DNA of 64,000 nucleotides from a candidate division TM6 bacterium GW2011_GWF2_43_87 (GCA_001000065.1 LCGZ01000003.1:1-64000); one strand, 5' to 3'. Shown: positions 7,942 through 16,483, numbered from the stretch's first letter. Numbers and translations: made by a program. The notes: generated by a model not told the origin, from the sequence alone.

Positions 7942-8412
7942 ATGGCTGGATATAATCGTATTATTATTATGGGAAATTTAACACGCGATCCTGAGCTTAA
8001 GCAGCTTCAATCAGGACAGCCTGTGTGCCGGTTGGGTATTGCGTCTAATAGGCAGTTTAAGGATCGCCAGACAGGGAATATGGTCTCTGATGTCTGCTTT
8101 ATTGACGTGGACGTATGGGGTCCTCAAGCTGAGTCGTGCAAACAGTATCTTCAAAAGGGCCGTCCGGTTCTTATTGAAGGTCGTCTTAAGCTGGATTCTT
8201 GGAAAGATGCTGAAGGCCAGACGCGCAGCAAGCACTCTATCGTAGCAAATAGTGTCCAATTTTTGTTTGGCTCACAAGATCAAGCGCAGCCTGGCTCAGA
8301 GCAAATGGATGAGGACATGTCATCTGCTTCTGCAGCTTCAGCTCCAAAAAAGACAGCGGCTCGCAGCAAGAAGCTTGATGAGCATCCGTTTGAAGATGAG
8401 TTGCCTTTCTAA
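7942..8412 (+). CDS. ssb: Single-stranded DNA-binding protein
   Basis: SSB coats single-stranded DNA during replication, repair and recombination. The OB-fold is clear: MAGYNRIIIMGNLTRDPELK, LGIASNRQFKDRQTG, FIDVDVWGPQAESCKQYL, KGRPVLIEGRLKLDSWKD and NSVQFL. A low-complexity Ala/Ser/Lys linker leads to the acidic tip EDELPF, the peptide that recruits partner proteins in other SSBs. From ATG 7942 the product is 156 residues, normal for the family. That start is 9 bases after AAGGA, better placed than the ATG at 7936. Downstream is an ankyrin-like gene, 12 bases away. Confidence 0.96.
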   Translation: MAGYNRIIIMGNLTRDPELKQLQSGQPVCRLGIASNRQFKDRQTGNMVSDVCFIDVDVWGPQAESCKQYLQKGRPVLIEGRLKLDSWKDAEGQTRSKHSIVANSVQFLFGSQDQAQPGSEQMDEDMSSASAASAPKKTAARSKKLDEHPFEDELPF

Positions 8413-8424
8413 AAGAGAGATAAA

Positions 8425-9330
8425 ATGTGCGACAAAAGGCGCTGTGGGTTTATTGCCCTTGTTGCGGTCTGTTGTTCAATGTTTGAGGGGATAGTTGCTT
8501 CATGCACGTCCCCTCTTTTCATGAAATGCTCCGAGGGAGATTTGAAGAGCGTTGAATTGATAGAGAAGGCAACAAAAGAGGAATTGGACGGTGAAGATGA
8601 AAAAGGAAGAGGCGCATTTCACTATTTAGTGTTAGTAGGATCCTCTCTTAGGCGTAATTCTGAATTGAAGCTTCGTGTGATGAGAGCTCTGCTTAAAAAG
8701 GGCTTTGATATTCATAAAAAGGATAAGGGGAACCAAACTCCTTTGCATATGCTTACGGATTTTGGGCTTGAAAGTTCTGCGGCGGCGCTTTTGGGGGAGT
8801 TTTTACGTGAGGTAAAGCCGGAAAGTCTCGAGTGGAAAGACGATAGAACTTATACGCCTCTTTATAACCTGGTTAGATGGCATGGACTCTTGCGGTTCTT
8901 TATCCTAAAAGGTGTGTGCGGCGTCTGTTGTTTTTCGGCACTGTGTTCGTTTGATGATATTTTTTCAGATCAGGCTATGTGTCTACATAAGTGGCTTAAG
9001 CACCAGAGACATAAGGGTATGGGCGAGGGTTTTAAGCGATTTGAGTTTTCTTTAAATCCATATGAAAGCCTTATGCAGAAGTATTTAATAAGCTTTGACC
9101 CTGCAGTTAACGCTGAACGTTTGCATATGACCATGGCGGAGGAGGCGGTGCGGAATAAGCATACGAAGTGCCTGTCTGAAAAAACGCCTCGAGAACTGCA
9201 TTTTTACTTTTTCCCCTACAAGAATAAGGGAATGGTCTTTTATATGGTTAATAACTTAAAAAGGATTGTTCCGAAGCGTGGCTGTAAGACATTTTTTAAG
9301 GATATGCGTATTGGGTTTGCAGTCGATTGA
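8425..9330 (+). CDS. Exported ankyrin-like protein
   Basis: A 301-residue protein starting 12 bases after ssb with an AAAAGAGAG ribosome site. The N-terminal 27 residues form a Cys-rich signal peptide (CGFIALVAVCCSMFEGIVAS). Ankyrin-like units follow: PLFMKCSEGDLKSVELIE, GAFHYLVLVGSS, LRVMRALLKKGFDIHKKD, TPLHMLTDFGLESSAAALL and TPLYNLVRWHG. The C-terminal 130 residues (from about residue 170) contain no recognised domain and are rich in aromatic and basic residues. Whether ssb and this gene share a promoter is unclear. The role is unknown. Confidence 0.8.
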   Translation: MCDKRRCGFIALVAVCCSMFEGIVASCTSPLFMKCSEGDLKSVELIEKATKEELDGEDEKGRGAFHYLVLVGSSLRRNSELKLRVMRALLKKGFDIHKKDKGNQTPLHMLTDFGLESSAAALLGEFLREVKPESLEWKDDRTYTPLYNLVRWHGLLRFFILKGVCGVCCFSALCSFDDIFSDQAMCLHKWLKHQRHKGMGEGFKRFEFSLNPYESLMQKYLISFDPAVNAERLHMTMAEEAVRNKHTKCLSEKTPRELHFYFFPYKNKGMVFYMVNNLKRIVPKRGCKTFFKDMRIGFAVD

Positions 9331-9371
9331 AAAGAAAGTAAGGGGAATAATCGGCTTTTAATTTTTGCTAC

Positions 9372-9385
9372 ACATTACGTAATGT
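9372..9385. promoter_or_regulatory. 14-bp palindrome, possible operator
   Basis: ACATTACGTAATGT is a perfect palindrome 17 bases before the -35 box of the promoter at 9403. The position fits a dimeric regulator site, but no regulator is identified. Confidence 0.4.
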
Positions 9386-9402
9386 AACGCATCTGTCTTT
9401 TA

Positions 9403-9432
9403 TTGACAATTAGTATTAGTATTTGTGATACT
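9403..9432 (+). promoter_or_regulatory. Probable promoter of the Cys-rich exported protein gene
   Basis: A perfect TTGACA (9403-9408) is followed after 18 bases by GATACT (9427-9432), four of six matches to TATAAT. The ATG at 9459 lies 26 bases downstream. Confidence 0.55.
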
Positions 9433-9458
9433 AAGGGTAGATAAAGAAAGGGGGCGTT

Positions 9459-9962
9459 ATGAAGATAGTTCTATTAAGTGGTGGGGTTGCGCTGGCCTGT
9501 TTTTTGGGTGTGTATGGTGTGGCATTAACACCGCTGGAAAAGGTTTGTTCTGATAAATCTGGTCGGGACGAGGTGTGTGAGGTGCGTCTTAAAAACTGTT
9601 TCCAGGATGCCCGTCAAGCGCTCATGCGAACCTGGGGTGTTGTTGATGTTATGCGTTCAATTACCATAGCTCCTGCCTATCGTATACGTTTTATTCAATG
9701 GGTTGTGGATGATGTTATTACCATGGTGACGAGCGTTTCTGCGTTGGCCTGTTGTTGCGAATGGTGCTCAGGGTGTCATTGTAAAATTGAGGATGATTTT
9801 TTGGACCTTTCAGATCGGCTTGGATGTCTAAATGAGGCGTTTGAGGCGGTGTGCGCAGAAAAAAAGTGTGGCGAAGAGAGCATGGTTGGACGTCTTTTAG
9901 AGCGAACGAGTCAGCTCTTGCGGCAGGGATGGAATTCGTTTTCTGCAGCGGGAGCGGTGTGA
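9459..9962 (+). CDS. Cysteine-rich exported protein of unknown function
   Basis: No family is recognised. The 167-residue product starts at ATG 9459 behind AAAGGGGG. It has a signal peptide (MKIVLLSGGVALACFLGVYG, then VAL). The mature part is helical and rich in Cys, including CCCEWCSGCHC near residues 108-118 and isolated Cys in EKVCSDK, DEVCEV, KNCFQD, GCLNEAF and AVCAEKKC. This suggests a disulfide-bonded periplasmic or surface protein. It ends two bases from the end of the convergent beta-barrel gene at 9965-10828. Cys-rich exported proteins recur in the OMP array at the right end of the window, though this one is not related to them by sequence. Confidence 0.75.
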   Translation: MKIVLLSGGVALACFLGVYGVALTPLEKVCSDKSGRDEVCEVRLKNCFQDARQALMRTWGVVDVMRSITIAPAYRIRFIQWVVDDVITMVTSVSALACCCEWCSGCHCKIEDDFLDLSDRLGCLNEAFEAVCAEKKCGEESMVGRLLERTSQLLRQGWNSFSAAGAV

Positions 9963-9964
9963 CT

Positions 9965-10828
9965 TTAGAAGGTGGTGCGTATGCTAAGTCCCACCATAGA
10001 ATTGCCCGTTACGTTGATTCCATTAAGCAGACGGTTGTAAAAGAGTTCAAGGTTTGGAAGACCTGGATGGTGTTCTGTTGCAAGGTCGTAGCCTAGGCTC
10101 ATGTGAAGCGTATGCATGCTCCAATAATCGCAACAGAGCGGGTGCCAAAAGTAGGGCGCGGGTTTTTGGTGACTATAGGAGTATCCTAGGAGACATGAAA
10201 AACCTCGGACGAAATGGTCGGCTTCTAAAAACCAATTGACGTTGTATTGTAGGCTTTTTACAGAGTCGAAAAAGTAGGCAACATCGCCTTCGGCGCCTAT
10301 GGTTATCCAGTCAAAAAGTCCTATGGCAACAGATCCTTTAAGGGGGACTCCACATCCATTGCGTCCGTGTGCGCTTGGTGGAAATAGAATCCCTGTTTCG
10401 ATGGAAAGGTCTACAAAGTCTAGTTTTTCAGGCGAAAAAAGATTAAGCGAAATACCGGTGGTCCACGCGGACATACCAAGTTCTTTAAGGCTGCAGCAGC
10501 CGTATGCAGGGCAGTCGTGATGGATGTGGTAGAAGGGGAGTGTAACTTCGAAAAATAGAGAGTCTAGCGGATTGTGATATAGGGAGAGTATAAAACCGTG
10601 CGTTGAGGTGTCATATAATCGAGAGTCTTTTTCGACGCGGTGTTGCGCATTCGTGGTTCCTGCAACGCGTAGATCGATTGTAGTCAATCGGCCTTTGCAT
10701 AAATGCGGCTCTCCTGGGAAGAATCGAGCAAAGTAAGGAAGCGTAACGTCGTAGGGGAGAGTTGTAGTATAGAGAAGTATGCAGGTGATTAGAGAGATGT
10801 GCCGTACTGCGGCAGAATAGGTTAACAT
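9965..10828 (-). CDS. Small outer-membrane beta-barrel protein
   Basis: A 287-residue protein with an N-terminal signal segment (AVRHISLITCILLYTTTLPY) and alternating hydrophobic/aromatic strands ending in a C-terminal Phe (MVGLSIRTTF), the usual signature for barrel insertion. Strand pairs visible include HGFILSLYHN, LFFEVTLPFYH, TTGISLNLF, VAIGLFDWITIGAEGDVAYF and LHMSLGYDLA. Cys residues (YGCCSL, PLCCDYW) are present, as in the large OMP family at 48-64 kb, but the sequence and length differ and it lacks that family's block PRSAGDNLVLDQHR. Probable role: porin or surface protein. It is divergent from grpE. Confidence 0.72.
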   Translation of the reverse strand: MLTYSAAVRHISLITCILLYTTTLPYDVTLPYFARFFPGEPHLCKGRLTTIDLRVAGTTNAQHRVEKDSRLYDTSTHGFILSLYHNPLDSLFFEVTLPFYHIHHDCPAYGCCSLKELGMSAWTTGISLNLFSPEKLDFVDLSIETGILFPPSAHGRNGCGVPLKGSVAIGLFDWITIGAEGDVAYFFDSVKSLQYNVNWFLEADHFVRGFSCLLGYSYSHQKPAPYFWHPLCCDYWSMHTLHMSLGYDLATEHHPGLPNLELFYNRLLNGINVTGNSMVGLSIRTTF

Positions 10829-10860
10829 AGCGCCCCTTTTTATTGATTCTTCGTCATTCT

Positions 10861-10886
10861 ATTGTCATACTAAAAAGTAGGACAAT
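10861..10886. promoter_or_regulatory. Inverted repeat upstream of grpE
   Basis: ATTGTCATACT and AGTAGGACAAT are complementary at 10 of 11 positions around an AAAA loop. The repeat lies 38 bases before the grpE start, in the divergent region with the small OMP gene. The position fits an operator or a leader hairpin. The classical CIRCE heat-shock operator is not present. Confidence 0.4.
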
Positions 10887-10924
10887 CCAAAGAATACTAA
10901 AAATAGCTCTATCGAGGAATGGTT

Positions 10925-11452
10925 ATGGATGATATTAATAAAAATGGGGTTCCCTTTAATGGTGAACAGGACAATCGCGCTTCTGAGGTTACTGGCGAGG
11001 TAGCCGCTGTTCCATGCCCACAGTGTGCACGTAGTGAAGAACAGCTTTTGTATATGAAAGCGGATTTTGAAAATTATCGCCGCAATGTGTCTAGAGATAG
11101 AGCTCTCTGGAGTCAAAACGCACAGTCCGTTCTTATGCTTGATCTATTGCCTATAGTTGATAATTTTGAACGCGCTTTAAAGGACCTAGCTTTGGTTCAG
11201 AATGCCAGTGAGCCTGAGAGCGCCCGGCTTAAGGGAATAGAGCTTATTTATCGTGAGCTTATTACCTTTCTTAATCGCAACGGTGTTGCTGAAATGGCAT
11301 CGTTGGTGCAGTTTGATCCGTCAAAGCAAGAGGCTATAGCAAGAATTGAGATGGCTGGAAAAGAGGCGGGGGCTATTGTGGATGTTGTCCAGAAGGGATA
11401 TTTGTACAAGGAAAGTGTGTTGCGCCCTGCAAAAGTTGTGGTTGCAAAATAA
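10925..11452 (+). CDS. grpE: GrpE nucleotide exchange factor of DnaK
   Basis: GrpE releases ADP from DnaK in the Hsp70 cycle. The family core is clear: LLYMKADFENYRRNVSRDR, the long dimer helix, LDLLPIVDNFERAL, GIELIYRELITFLNRNGV and the C-terminal beta domain ending VLRPAKVVVAK. From ATG 10925, seven bases after GAGG, the product is 175 residues. An ATG at 10919 overlaps the ribosome site and is less likely. The N-terminal tail contains CPQC (residues 31-34), unusual for GrpE and perhaps metal-binding. dnaK and dnaJ are not in the window. Confidence 0.95.
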   Translation: MDDINKNGVPFNGEQDNRASEVTGEVAAVPCPQCARSEEQLLYMKADFENYRRNVSRDRALWSQNAQSVLMLDLLPIVDNFERALKDLALVQNASEPESARLKGIELIYRELITFLNRNGVAEMASLVQFDPSKQEAIARIEMAGKEAGAIVDVVQKGYLYKESVLRPAKVVVAK

Positions 11453-11479
11453 GGTCATATGCATTAAAGGAGTAGGTTG

Positions 11480-12067
11480 GTGGTGAAGCAGGTAACTTTC
11501 TCTGTGGCAGTTTTTGTGCTAGTACTTTGTGCTGGGTGCTCTAAGCGTCGTTCAGAAGATGAGCCGTTATTTAATGTGTTTGATCTAATAGAAAAGAGCC
11601 TAAAAGGTGTTTCGGGGTCTAATCGTGAAATGGCGGTTGCAATTGCGAAAACCGAAGGGGTGGTTAAGGACTATATTGAAGAGGCTCTGAAAACTGATCC
11701 TAAGGGGCTTTTTGACGAAGGTGAGTATGGCCTTACGCCTGCGCACCGGTTAGTGATTGATTATCTCTGGTTTAATAGGCGAGAACATTGGGCTCATTCA
11801 GGATTTGACTTTGAGAATCCTCCCTTTTTTAATGATGAAGCCGTGAGGCGCGTTGTTTTATGCGCTCTAGAGGTTATGTATACAGAAAAAAAAGTGCGTG
11901 CATACAAACACTGGTGGCCTGCTAAAAACTCACTTTTTAATTATCTAGAAACAGCTGGAATAGATAAAACGGCTATGTCGGTTCAAGAGTTTATTGCGGC
12001 TACCAATAAAATGAACTATGGAAGTTCTCTTCCTGAAAATGCAGATGAACAGGTGGATGAACTGTAG
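11480..12067 (+). CDS. Probable lipoprotein of unknown function
   Basis: Several near-synonymous starts exist (TTG 11477, GTG 11480, GTG 11483). GTG 11480 is seven bases after AAAGGAG. The product of about 195 residues begins VVKQVTFSVAVFVLVL followed by CAGC. The last Cys is a probable lipidation site, although the -3 residue is Cys rather than Leu. The mature part is helical. The LTPAHRLVIDYLWF stretch looks like a degenerate ankyrin unit, and the C-terminus is acidic. It lies 27 bases after grpE and ends before a strong bidirectional hairpin. I do not recognise a family. Confidence 0.65.
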   Translation: MVKQVTFSVAVFVLVLCAGCSKRRSEDEPLFNVFDLIEKSLKGVSGSNREMAVAIAKTEGVVKDYIEEALKTDPKGLFDEGEYGLTPAHRLVIDYLWFNRREHWAHSGFDFENPPFFNDEAVRRVVLCALEVMYTEKKVRAYKHWWPAKNSLFNYLETAGIDKTAMSVQEFIAATNKMNYGSSLPENADEQVDEL

Positions 12068-12085
12068 TTTTTTCTTACAAATTTA

Positions 12086-12135
12086 TTTAGAAAGCGCTGG
12101 TAATAGAAAATTTCCTATTACCAGCGCTTTCTAAA
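12086..12135. terminator. Bidirectional terminator, 21-bp perfect stem
   Basis: TTTAGAAAGCGCTGGTAATA and its complement pair over 21 bases around an 8-base loop. The sequence is followed by a T-run on plus and preceded by A-rich sequence that gives T's on minus. It separates the convergent lipoprotein and RMD1-family genes. Confidence 0.85.
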
Positions 12136-12148
12136 TTTTTAGCTAGGG

Positions 12149-13210
12149 CTATGGTATCAAATGTATGATTCCAACTATGAGCTCCATGAAGATGAGCACG
12201 GTGATAAGGACATTGAAGATATCTTCTCGGATGGTCTGAGCGCGACTTTCATACAGCGAGCTTATATCGCGTACGATAGTAAGTTTGCGTTCGATAGACA
12301 CCTTCCAGTTTTCAAGATCAAGAACCGTTGAAAGAGCGGCATAAAGTTCTGAATAGTACGGTTCTCCCGCAAGTTTTATGCTGTTTTCTAGGCGTTCTGT
12401 AATAACAGAGATTTCGACTTTCAGCATTCCAAGGTTATCAACGCTGGTTAGGTTTAAGGTTCCCCAAAAAGGCATATATTCCTTGAGCTTTGGGGGCTGA
12501 TTGCCGCGGTTATAGGCTTGGGTAAGCTGCTTATCTAATATTCGATCGAAATATTGCAATTCTAGATGTTGAATGTTAACAAATTCAAATAAATCGAGAG
12601 CCTCTTCAAATTCATCATCGTATAAAAAGGCAGCATCGGTATCGATAACGATTAAATCGCCGCGATAGTAGCCAAATGCTCCTTTTAAAATATCATCTTT
12701 TTTGTGTTCGGATAATTGTTCATCTTCAAAACGAAGAATAGAAACAATCATTCCCCCAAACTCTTCAGCTACTTGTTTTCCAGAAAGCTCTTCCATGGTG
12801 TCGAGCTGAATGATTAGATAGGATTTGCTGATGTGAAAGAAGGTTGGTTTTTTAACGGCAGCTTCTATGCTTTTGTATATCATTGAAGCGTCGTTAACTC
12901 CTTGTTCCCTGTATTCATTATCTATCTGAGCAATATCTTTTCGTAGCTTTTCAAGCGTTGAATTGAAGGGGACTTTGTAGTGAAGCGATACTACACCAAA
13001 AGGGTAGAGTTTTACGCTTTCACAAAAGGATGTTGCATGGGGATGAGGGAGCTCAACCAACAACGGCTTGTGATAGTTTTTAAAATATTTAGACGGTATG
13101 AGAGGACGTCTCATAAGCGTCTGTTTTTGCTTTATAAGCTCCAAATCTATATCTTCTCCAATGTCAAAAGCATGGAAGATGTGGATATGACCGGAAAATG
13201 TGCGTGACAT
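12149..13210 (-). CDS. RMD1/DUF155-family membrane-anchored protein
   Basis: A 353-residue protein resembling the RMD1/DUF155 family, known mostly from eukaryotic mitochondria and scattered bacteria, with no settled biochemical function. Family-like features are FGVVSLHYKVP in the N-terminal half, a long helical region with LENWKVSIERKLTIVRDISS and SLYESRAQTIREDIFNVLI, and a single C-terminal membrane segment (about 333-352, ending MELIVGIIHLIP). Its ATG lies two bases after the lepA stop, so the two genes are cotranscribed. The assignment rests on overall pattern, not on catalytic residues. Confidence 0.65.
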   Translation of the reverse strand: MSRTFSGHIHIFHAFDIGEDIDLELIKQKQTLMRRPLIPSKYFKNYHKPLLVELPHPHATSFCESVKLYPFGVVSLHYKVPFNSTLEKLRKDIAQIDNEYREQGVNDASMIYKSIEAAVKKPTFFHISKSYLIIQLDTMEELSGKQVAEEFGGMIVSILRFEDEQLSEHKKDDILKGAFGYYRGDLIVIDTDAAFLYDDEFEEALDLFEFVNIQHLELQYFDRILDKQLTQAYNRGNQPPKLKEYMPFWGTLNLTSVDNLGMLKVEISVITERLENSIKLAGEPYYSELYAALSTVLDLENWKVSIERKLTIVRDISSLYESRAQTIREDIFNVLITVLIFMELIVGIIHLIP

Positions 13211-13212
13211 GA

Positions 13213-15036
13213 TTAGCTTTCTTTTTTCAAAATAGCAAGGAAGGCTTCTTGAGGAACCTCAACAGAACCAACCTGCTTCATTCGTTTTTTACCTTCTTTT
13301 TGTTTTTCAAGTAATTTGCGTTTACGAGTTATGTCTCCACCTGAACAGTGGGCAATGACATCCTTCCGAAGTGCAGAAACGGTTTCGCGTGCAATTATTT
13401 TTGCTCCAACTGCCGCCTGAATAACCACTTCATACAATTGACGTGGAATCGTCTTTCTAAGTTTTTGGGTGATGTCGCGGCCGATGTAATAGGAGTTATC
13501 TTCATGGATAATCATTGAGAGGGCATCGACTGGTTTGCCGCTTAATAAAATATCCATTCTAACAAGGTCGGCAACTTCATACCCTGCTCGTTCGTAGTCT
13601 AAACTTGCATACCCAGATGAAAGCGATTTGAGCTGGTCATAGAAGTCCGAGGCTATTTCGTTTAGAGGTAATTTATAAACCAAAATGATTCGGTCTTCGC
13701 TTAGGTAGGAGAAATTTTTCTGTATTCCACGCCGCTCTTGGCACAATTTTAAGATCGAGCCAATATATTCTTTAGGAAGTATGATCGTTGCGTCTATTAT
13801 AGGCTCACGAATCTCTTTAATGAGGGTACACTCAGGAAATTCAGAGGGATTGCCGATTTTTTTAATCGTTCCATCGGTCATGACTACTTCATAAAGCACA
13901 CTGGGTGCTGTGGCGATTACAGAGAGCCCATATTCTTGTTCAAGTCGTTGCTTGAAGACATCCATATGTAACAGCCCTAAAAATCCACACTGGAATCCCA
14001 TTCCAAGGGCTGAAGAGCTGGTTTTTTCTACCGAAACACTAGCGTCATTTAACGTAAGCTTTTCTATAGCATCTCTCATATTTTCAAAGTCGGAGCTGTC
14101 AATGGGATAAATTCCTGCAAAAACCATAGGCTGGGCAGGTTTAAAGCCTGGGAATGCGGTTACTGCATGCCGTGCATGGTGGATGGTATCCCCTACACGA
14201 GCTTCTCGTACAGATTTCATCCCTGCAATTAAGTATCCCACCTGTCCTGCGTAAAGCGTTTTTACGGGTACGCGGTCAGGAAAGCGTAAGCCTACTTCAA
14301 GCACATCATATTTTCGACCCGTTTGAGACAACATGATCTGATCGCCCGTCGAGATGGATCCATCTTTAATGGCAATCAGTACAATGACGCCTTGGTATTC
14401 ATCGTACCACGAGTCAAAAAGGAGGGCTTTTAGGTGTTCGCTATCTGATTGTGCAGGCGCGGGAATTCGTTCAACTACCGCCCGCAAGATATCGGGAACC
14501 CCTAATCCTGTTTTGGCCGATGCGTGCAGCACGTCTGGGGTGTCAAAATCGAATAAGGTTTTAAGTTCTTTTTCGGTGGCTTCAGTATGAGCAGTTTGTA
14601 CGTCGATCTTGTTAATGACCGGTACAATAGCTAAATTTTGATTAAATGCTAGGTAGAAGTTGGCTACGGTTTGAGCCTGAGCCCCTTGCGTAGCATCAAC
14701 TAGGAGTAGAACCCCTTGGCAGGCGTATAATGAGCGCGAAACTTCATAACTAAAGTCCACGTGCCCTGGAGTATCAATGAGATTAAGTAAATACATGGTG
14801 TCATTGTACTTATAGAACATCGAGGCTGTCTGAGCTTTGACGGTAATGCCTCGTTCTCGCTCTACCTGTAGCTGGTCTAAAAATTGTTCGTTTTTAACCC
14901 GATTTGAGATGGTGCCGGTTACTTCAAGTAGTCTATCGCAGAGGGTAGATTTGCCATGATCAACGTGGGCAATAACGGAGAAATTACGCACACGATCTGG
15001 CGTAAAGTCTTTTAAATTAATATCTTTTATGTCCAT
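13213..15036 (-). CDS. lepA: Elongation factor 4 (LepA), back-translocating GTPase
   Basis: A 607-residue ribosome-associated GTPase, normal length for LepA. The G motifs are present: AHVDHGKST (P-loop, 23-31), the switch I segment RERGITVKAQ, DTPGHVDF and NKIDV. Domain II, the LepA-type domains III and V, and the LepA-specific C-terminal domain (SGGDITRKRKLLEKQKEGKK) follow. The last of these distinguishes it from EF-G, which would also have a domain IV. It is upstream of the RMD1-family gene in a two-gene operon and divergent from the PP2C gene. Confidence 0.97.
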   Translation of the reverse strand: MDIKDINLKDFTPDRVRNFSVIAHVDHGKSTLCDRLLEVTGTISNRVKNEQFLDQLQVERERGITVKAQTASMFYKYNDTMYLLNLIDTPGHVDFSYEVSRSLYACQGVLLLVDATQGAQAQTVANFYLAFNQNLAIVPVINKIDVQTAHTEATEKELKTLFDFDTPDVLHASAKTGLGVPDILRAVVERIPAPAQSDSEHLKALLFDSWYDEYQGVIVLIAIKDGSISTGDQIMLSQTGRKYDVLEVGLRFPDRVPVKTLYAGQVGYLIAGMKSVREARVGDTIHHARHAVTAFPGFKPAQPMVFAGIYPIDSSDFENMRDAIEKLTLNDASVSVEKTSSSALGMGFQCGFLGLLHMDVFKQRLEQEYGLSVIATAPSVLYEVVMTDGTIKKIGNPSEFPECTLIKEIREPIIDATIILPKEYIGSILKLCQERRGIQKNFSYLSEDRIILVYKLPLNEIASDFYDQLKSLSSGYASLDYERAGYEVADLVRMDILLSGKPVDALSMIIHEDNSYYIGRDITQKLRKTIPRQLYEVVIQAAVGAKIIARETVSALRKDVIAHCSGGDITRKRKLLEKQKEGKKRMKQVGSVEVPQEAFLAILKKES

Positions 15037-15131
15037 GAACTATTTTCAAAATGTATTGAGAGAAACTTCTTAATTATTAATATATCAGAAAACTTAAGAA
15101 ACGGGAATCGGCTTTTAGGGTTGGGTCGATT

Positions 15132-15160
15132 TTGACATTTCTTAGGGAGTGATGTATTCT
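15132..15160 (+). promoter_or_regulatory. Strong sigma-70-like promoter of the PP2C gene
   Basis: TTGACA (15132-15137), an exact -35 consensus, is followed after exactly 17 bases by TATTCT (15155-15160), four of six matches to the -10 consensus. The start codon is at 15204, with GGAGG at about 15188. Confidence 0.7.
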
Positions 15161-15203
15161 GGTTGAAGCAATTATCTTTTTTTATTGTGGAGGTTCTTAA
15201 GAG

Positions 15204-16424
15204 ATGAAGAATAAACTTTTTCAAAATGTTGTATTTTTATCTGTGTTGTGTGCAGGTGCGGTTTTTACTGCCAATGCTTCTGGTTTATCACAGTCATCTG
15301 TTTCATATATTTCTCCCGTTAGTCTAGTTGCAGATTCTGGCGCAATGAATGGTGCTGAAGTCGTAAAGAATTATTCGTGGCGCTCCTCTCTTTTACAGAG
15401 GGTTCGGGCTAGCTTTGTGGGAAGACATCCTTTTGTAGTGGGTGGACTTTCATTGGGAGCTGTTTTTGTGGGAGGATACTTTTTGTATCCTATTGTCAAA
15501 CAGTGGTGGGAGAAGTGCAAGGCGTTGCCTAGTAATTTTGTTTTTAGGAATACCGCGCGCGGAACGAATAGTACATTGGTTTACACTGCGCAGGTGAATA
15601 AAATAAAAGTGACTAGCGCATGGTTTTGTCAACAGCAGCGAGCGCATGAAGATTTTACAAAGTCTTTTCAGAGTACAACAAACGATCTCCAATTTTTTGG
15701 TGTTTTTGATGGTCATGGCTGCCAAGATGGAAATCACCTTGATCAACAAACCCACTGTGGGGCGCACGTGCCTCAGGCGGTTGCTAATAGTTTGATTAAA
15801 GAACTTGATGCGGCATGTGCCGCTCTGCGCGCTGATGCAACGGATGATGACGTTAAAAACTTGGTTGGCAAGGTCTTTGTGCAGGTAAACAATGGGGCTA
15901 TAACAGATCTTAGAGACAAAGGTTTTACAGGAGGCTCAACGGCTGTAGTTGCGCTTGTGCTTTCTGATAGGGTTGTGATTGCCAATACAGGCGATTCTCG
16001 TGCATTGGTTGCACTTAAAAATGGGACAATATGGATCTCTGAAGAGCATAAGCCTGTGGGTACTGAGGCGGAGCGCATTAATAACGCGGGTGGATCTGTT
16101 ATTTGTGGACGTATTGGTGGGACGCTTGCATTGTCACGGGCCTTTGGGGATTTTGAGTGTACCGGGGTTATTGCGAATCCTGATGTAACTATCTTTGATC
16201 CAGCAGCCGTTTCATTTGTGTTGCTCGGTTGTGATGGACTGTGGGATACGATTGCAGATCCTAAATTATATGCGGATACTATTGACCAACGGTTGAAAAA
16301 TGGGGAGCCTGCTGCAGATCTCTGCAAAGATCTGGTTGTGAAAGCTCTTAAAGCACCTATGGTGCTTCATACGGGGTTTCATAATACCGACGATACAACG
16401 GCGCATTTAATAGTTTTGCCCTAG
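15204..16424 (+). CDS. Exported/membrane-anchored PP2C-type protein phosphatase
   Basis: A 406-residue metal-dependent Ser/Thr phosphatase of the PPM/PP2C family. Residues 1-26 form a signal peptide (NVVFLSVLCAGAVFTANAS) and residues 76-98 a second hydrophobic segment. The catalytic domain follows with most PP2C motifs: FFGVFDGHG (DGHG at 169-172), GGSTAVVALV, ANTGDSRALV, SEEHKP, LSRAFGD, VLLGCDGLWD and NTDDTTAHLIV. The first motif is degenerate (RAHEDF instead of RxxMED). The motif set resembles eukaryotic PP2C more than the short bacterial PrpC/Stp form. With export signals it probably acts outside the cytoplasm, perhaps on host phosphoproteins (inference). No partner kinase is seen. Confidence 0.88.
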   Translation: MKNKLFQNVVFLSVLCAGAVFTANASGLSQSSVSYISPVSLVADSGAMNGAEVVKNYSWRSSLLQRVRASFVGRHPFVVGGLSLGAVFVGGYFLYPIVKQWWEKCKALPSNFVFRNTARGTNSTLVYTAQVNKIKVTSAWFCQQQRAHEDFTKSFQSTTNDLQFFGVFDGHGCQDGNHLDQQTHCGAHVPQAVANSLIKELDAACAALRADATDDDVKNLVGKVFVQVNNGAITDLRDKGFTGGSTAVVALVLSDRVVIANTGDSRALVALKNGTIWISEEHKPVGTEAERINNAGGSVICGRIGGTLALSRAFGDFECTGVIANPDVTIFDPAAVSFVLLGCDGLWDTIADPKLYADTIDQRLKNGEPAADLCKDLVVKALKAPMVLHTGFHNTDDTTAHLIVLP

Positions 16425-16483
16425 TTTTTTTGGGGTAAGAATTTACTTATTGAATGTACTCCTTGTAAAATTTTAGAAAAATG

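Noticed and set aside
10829-10924. CIRCE operator before grpE
   Set aside because: TTAGCACTC-N9-GAGTGCTAA is not present; only an unrelated inverted repeat is found.
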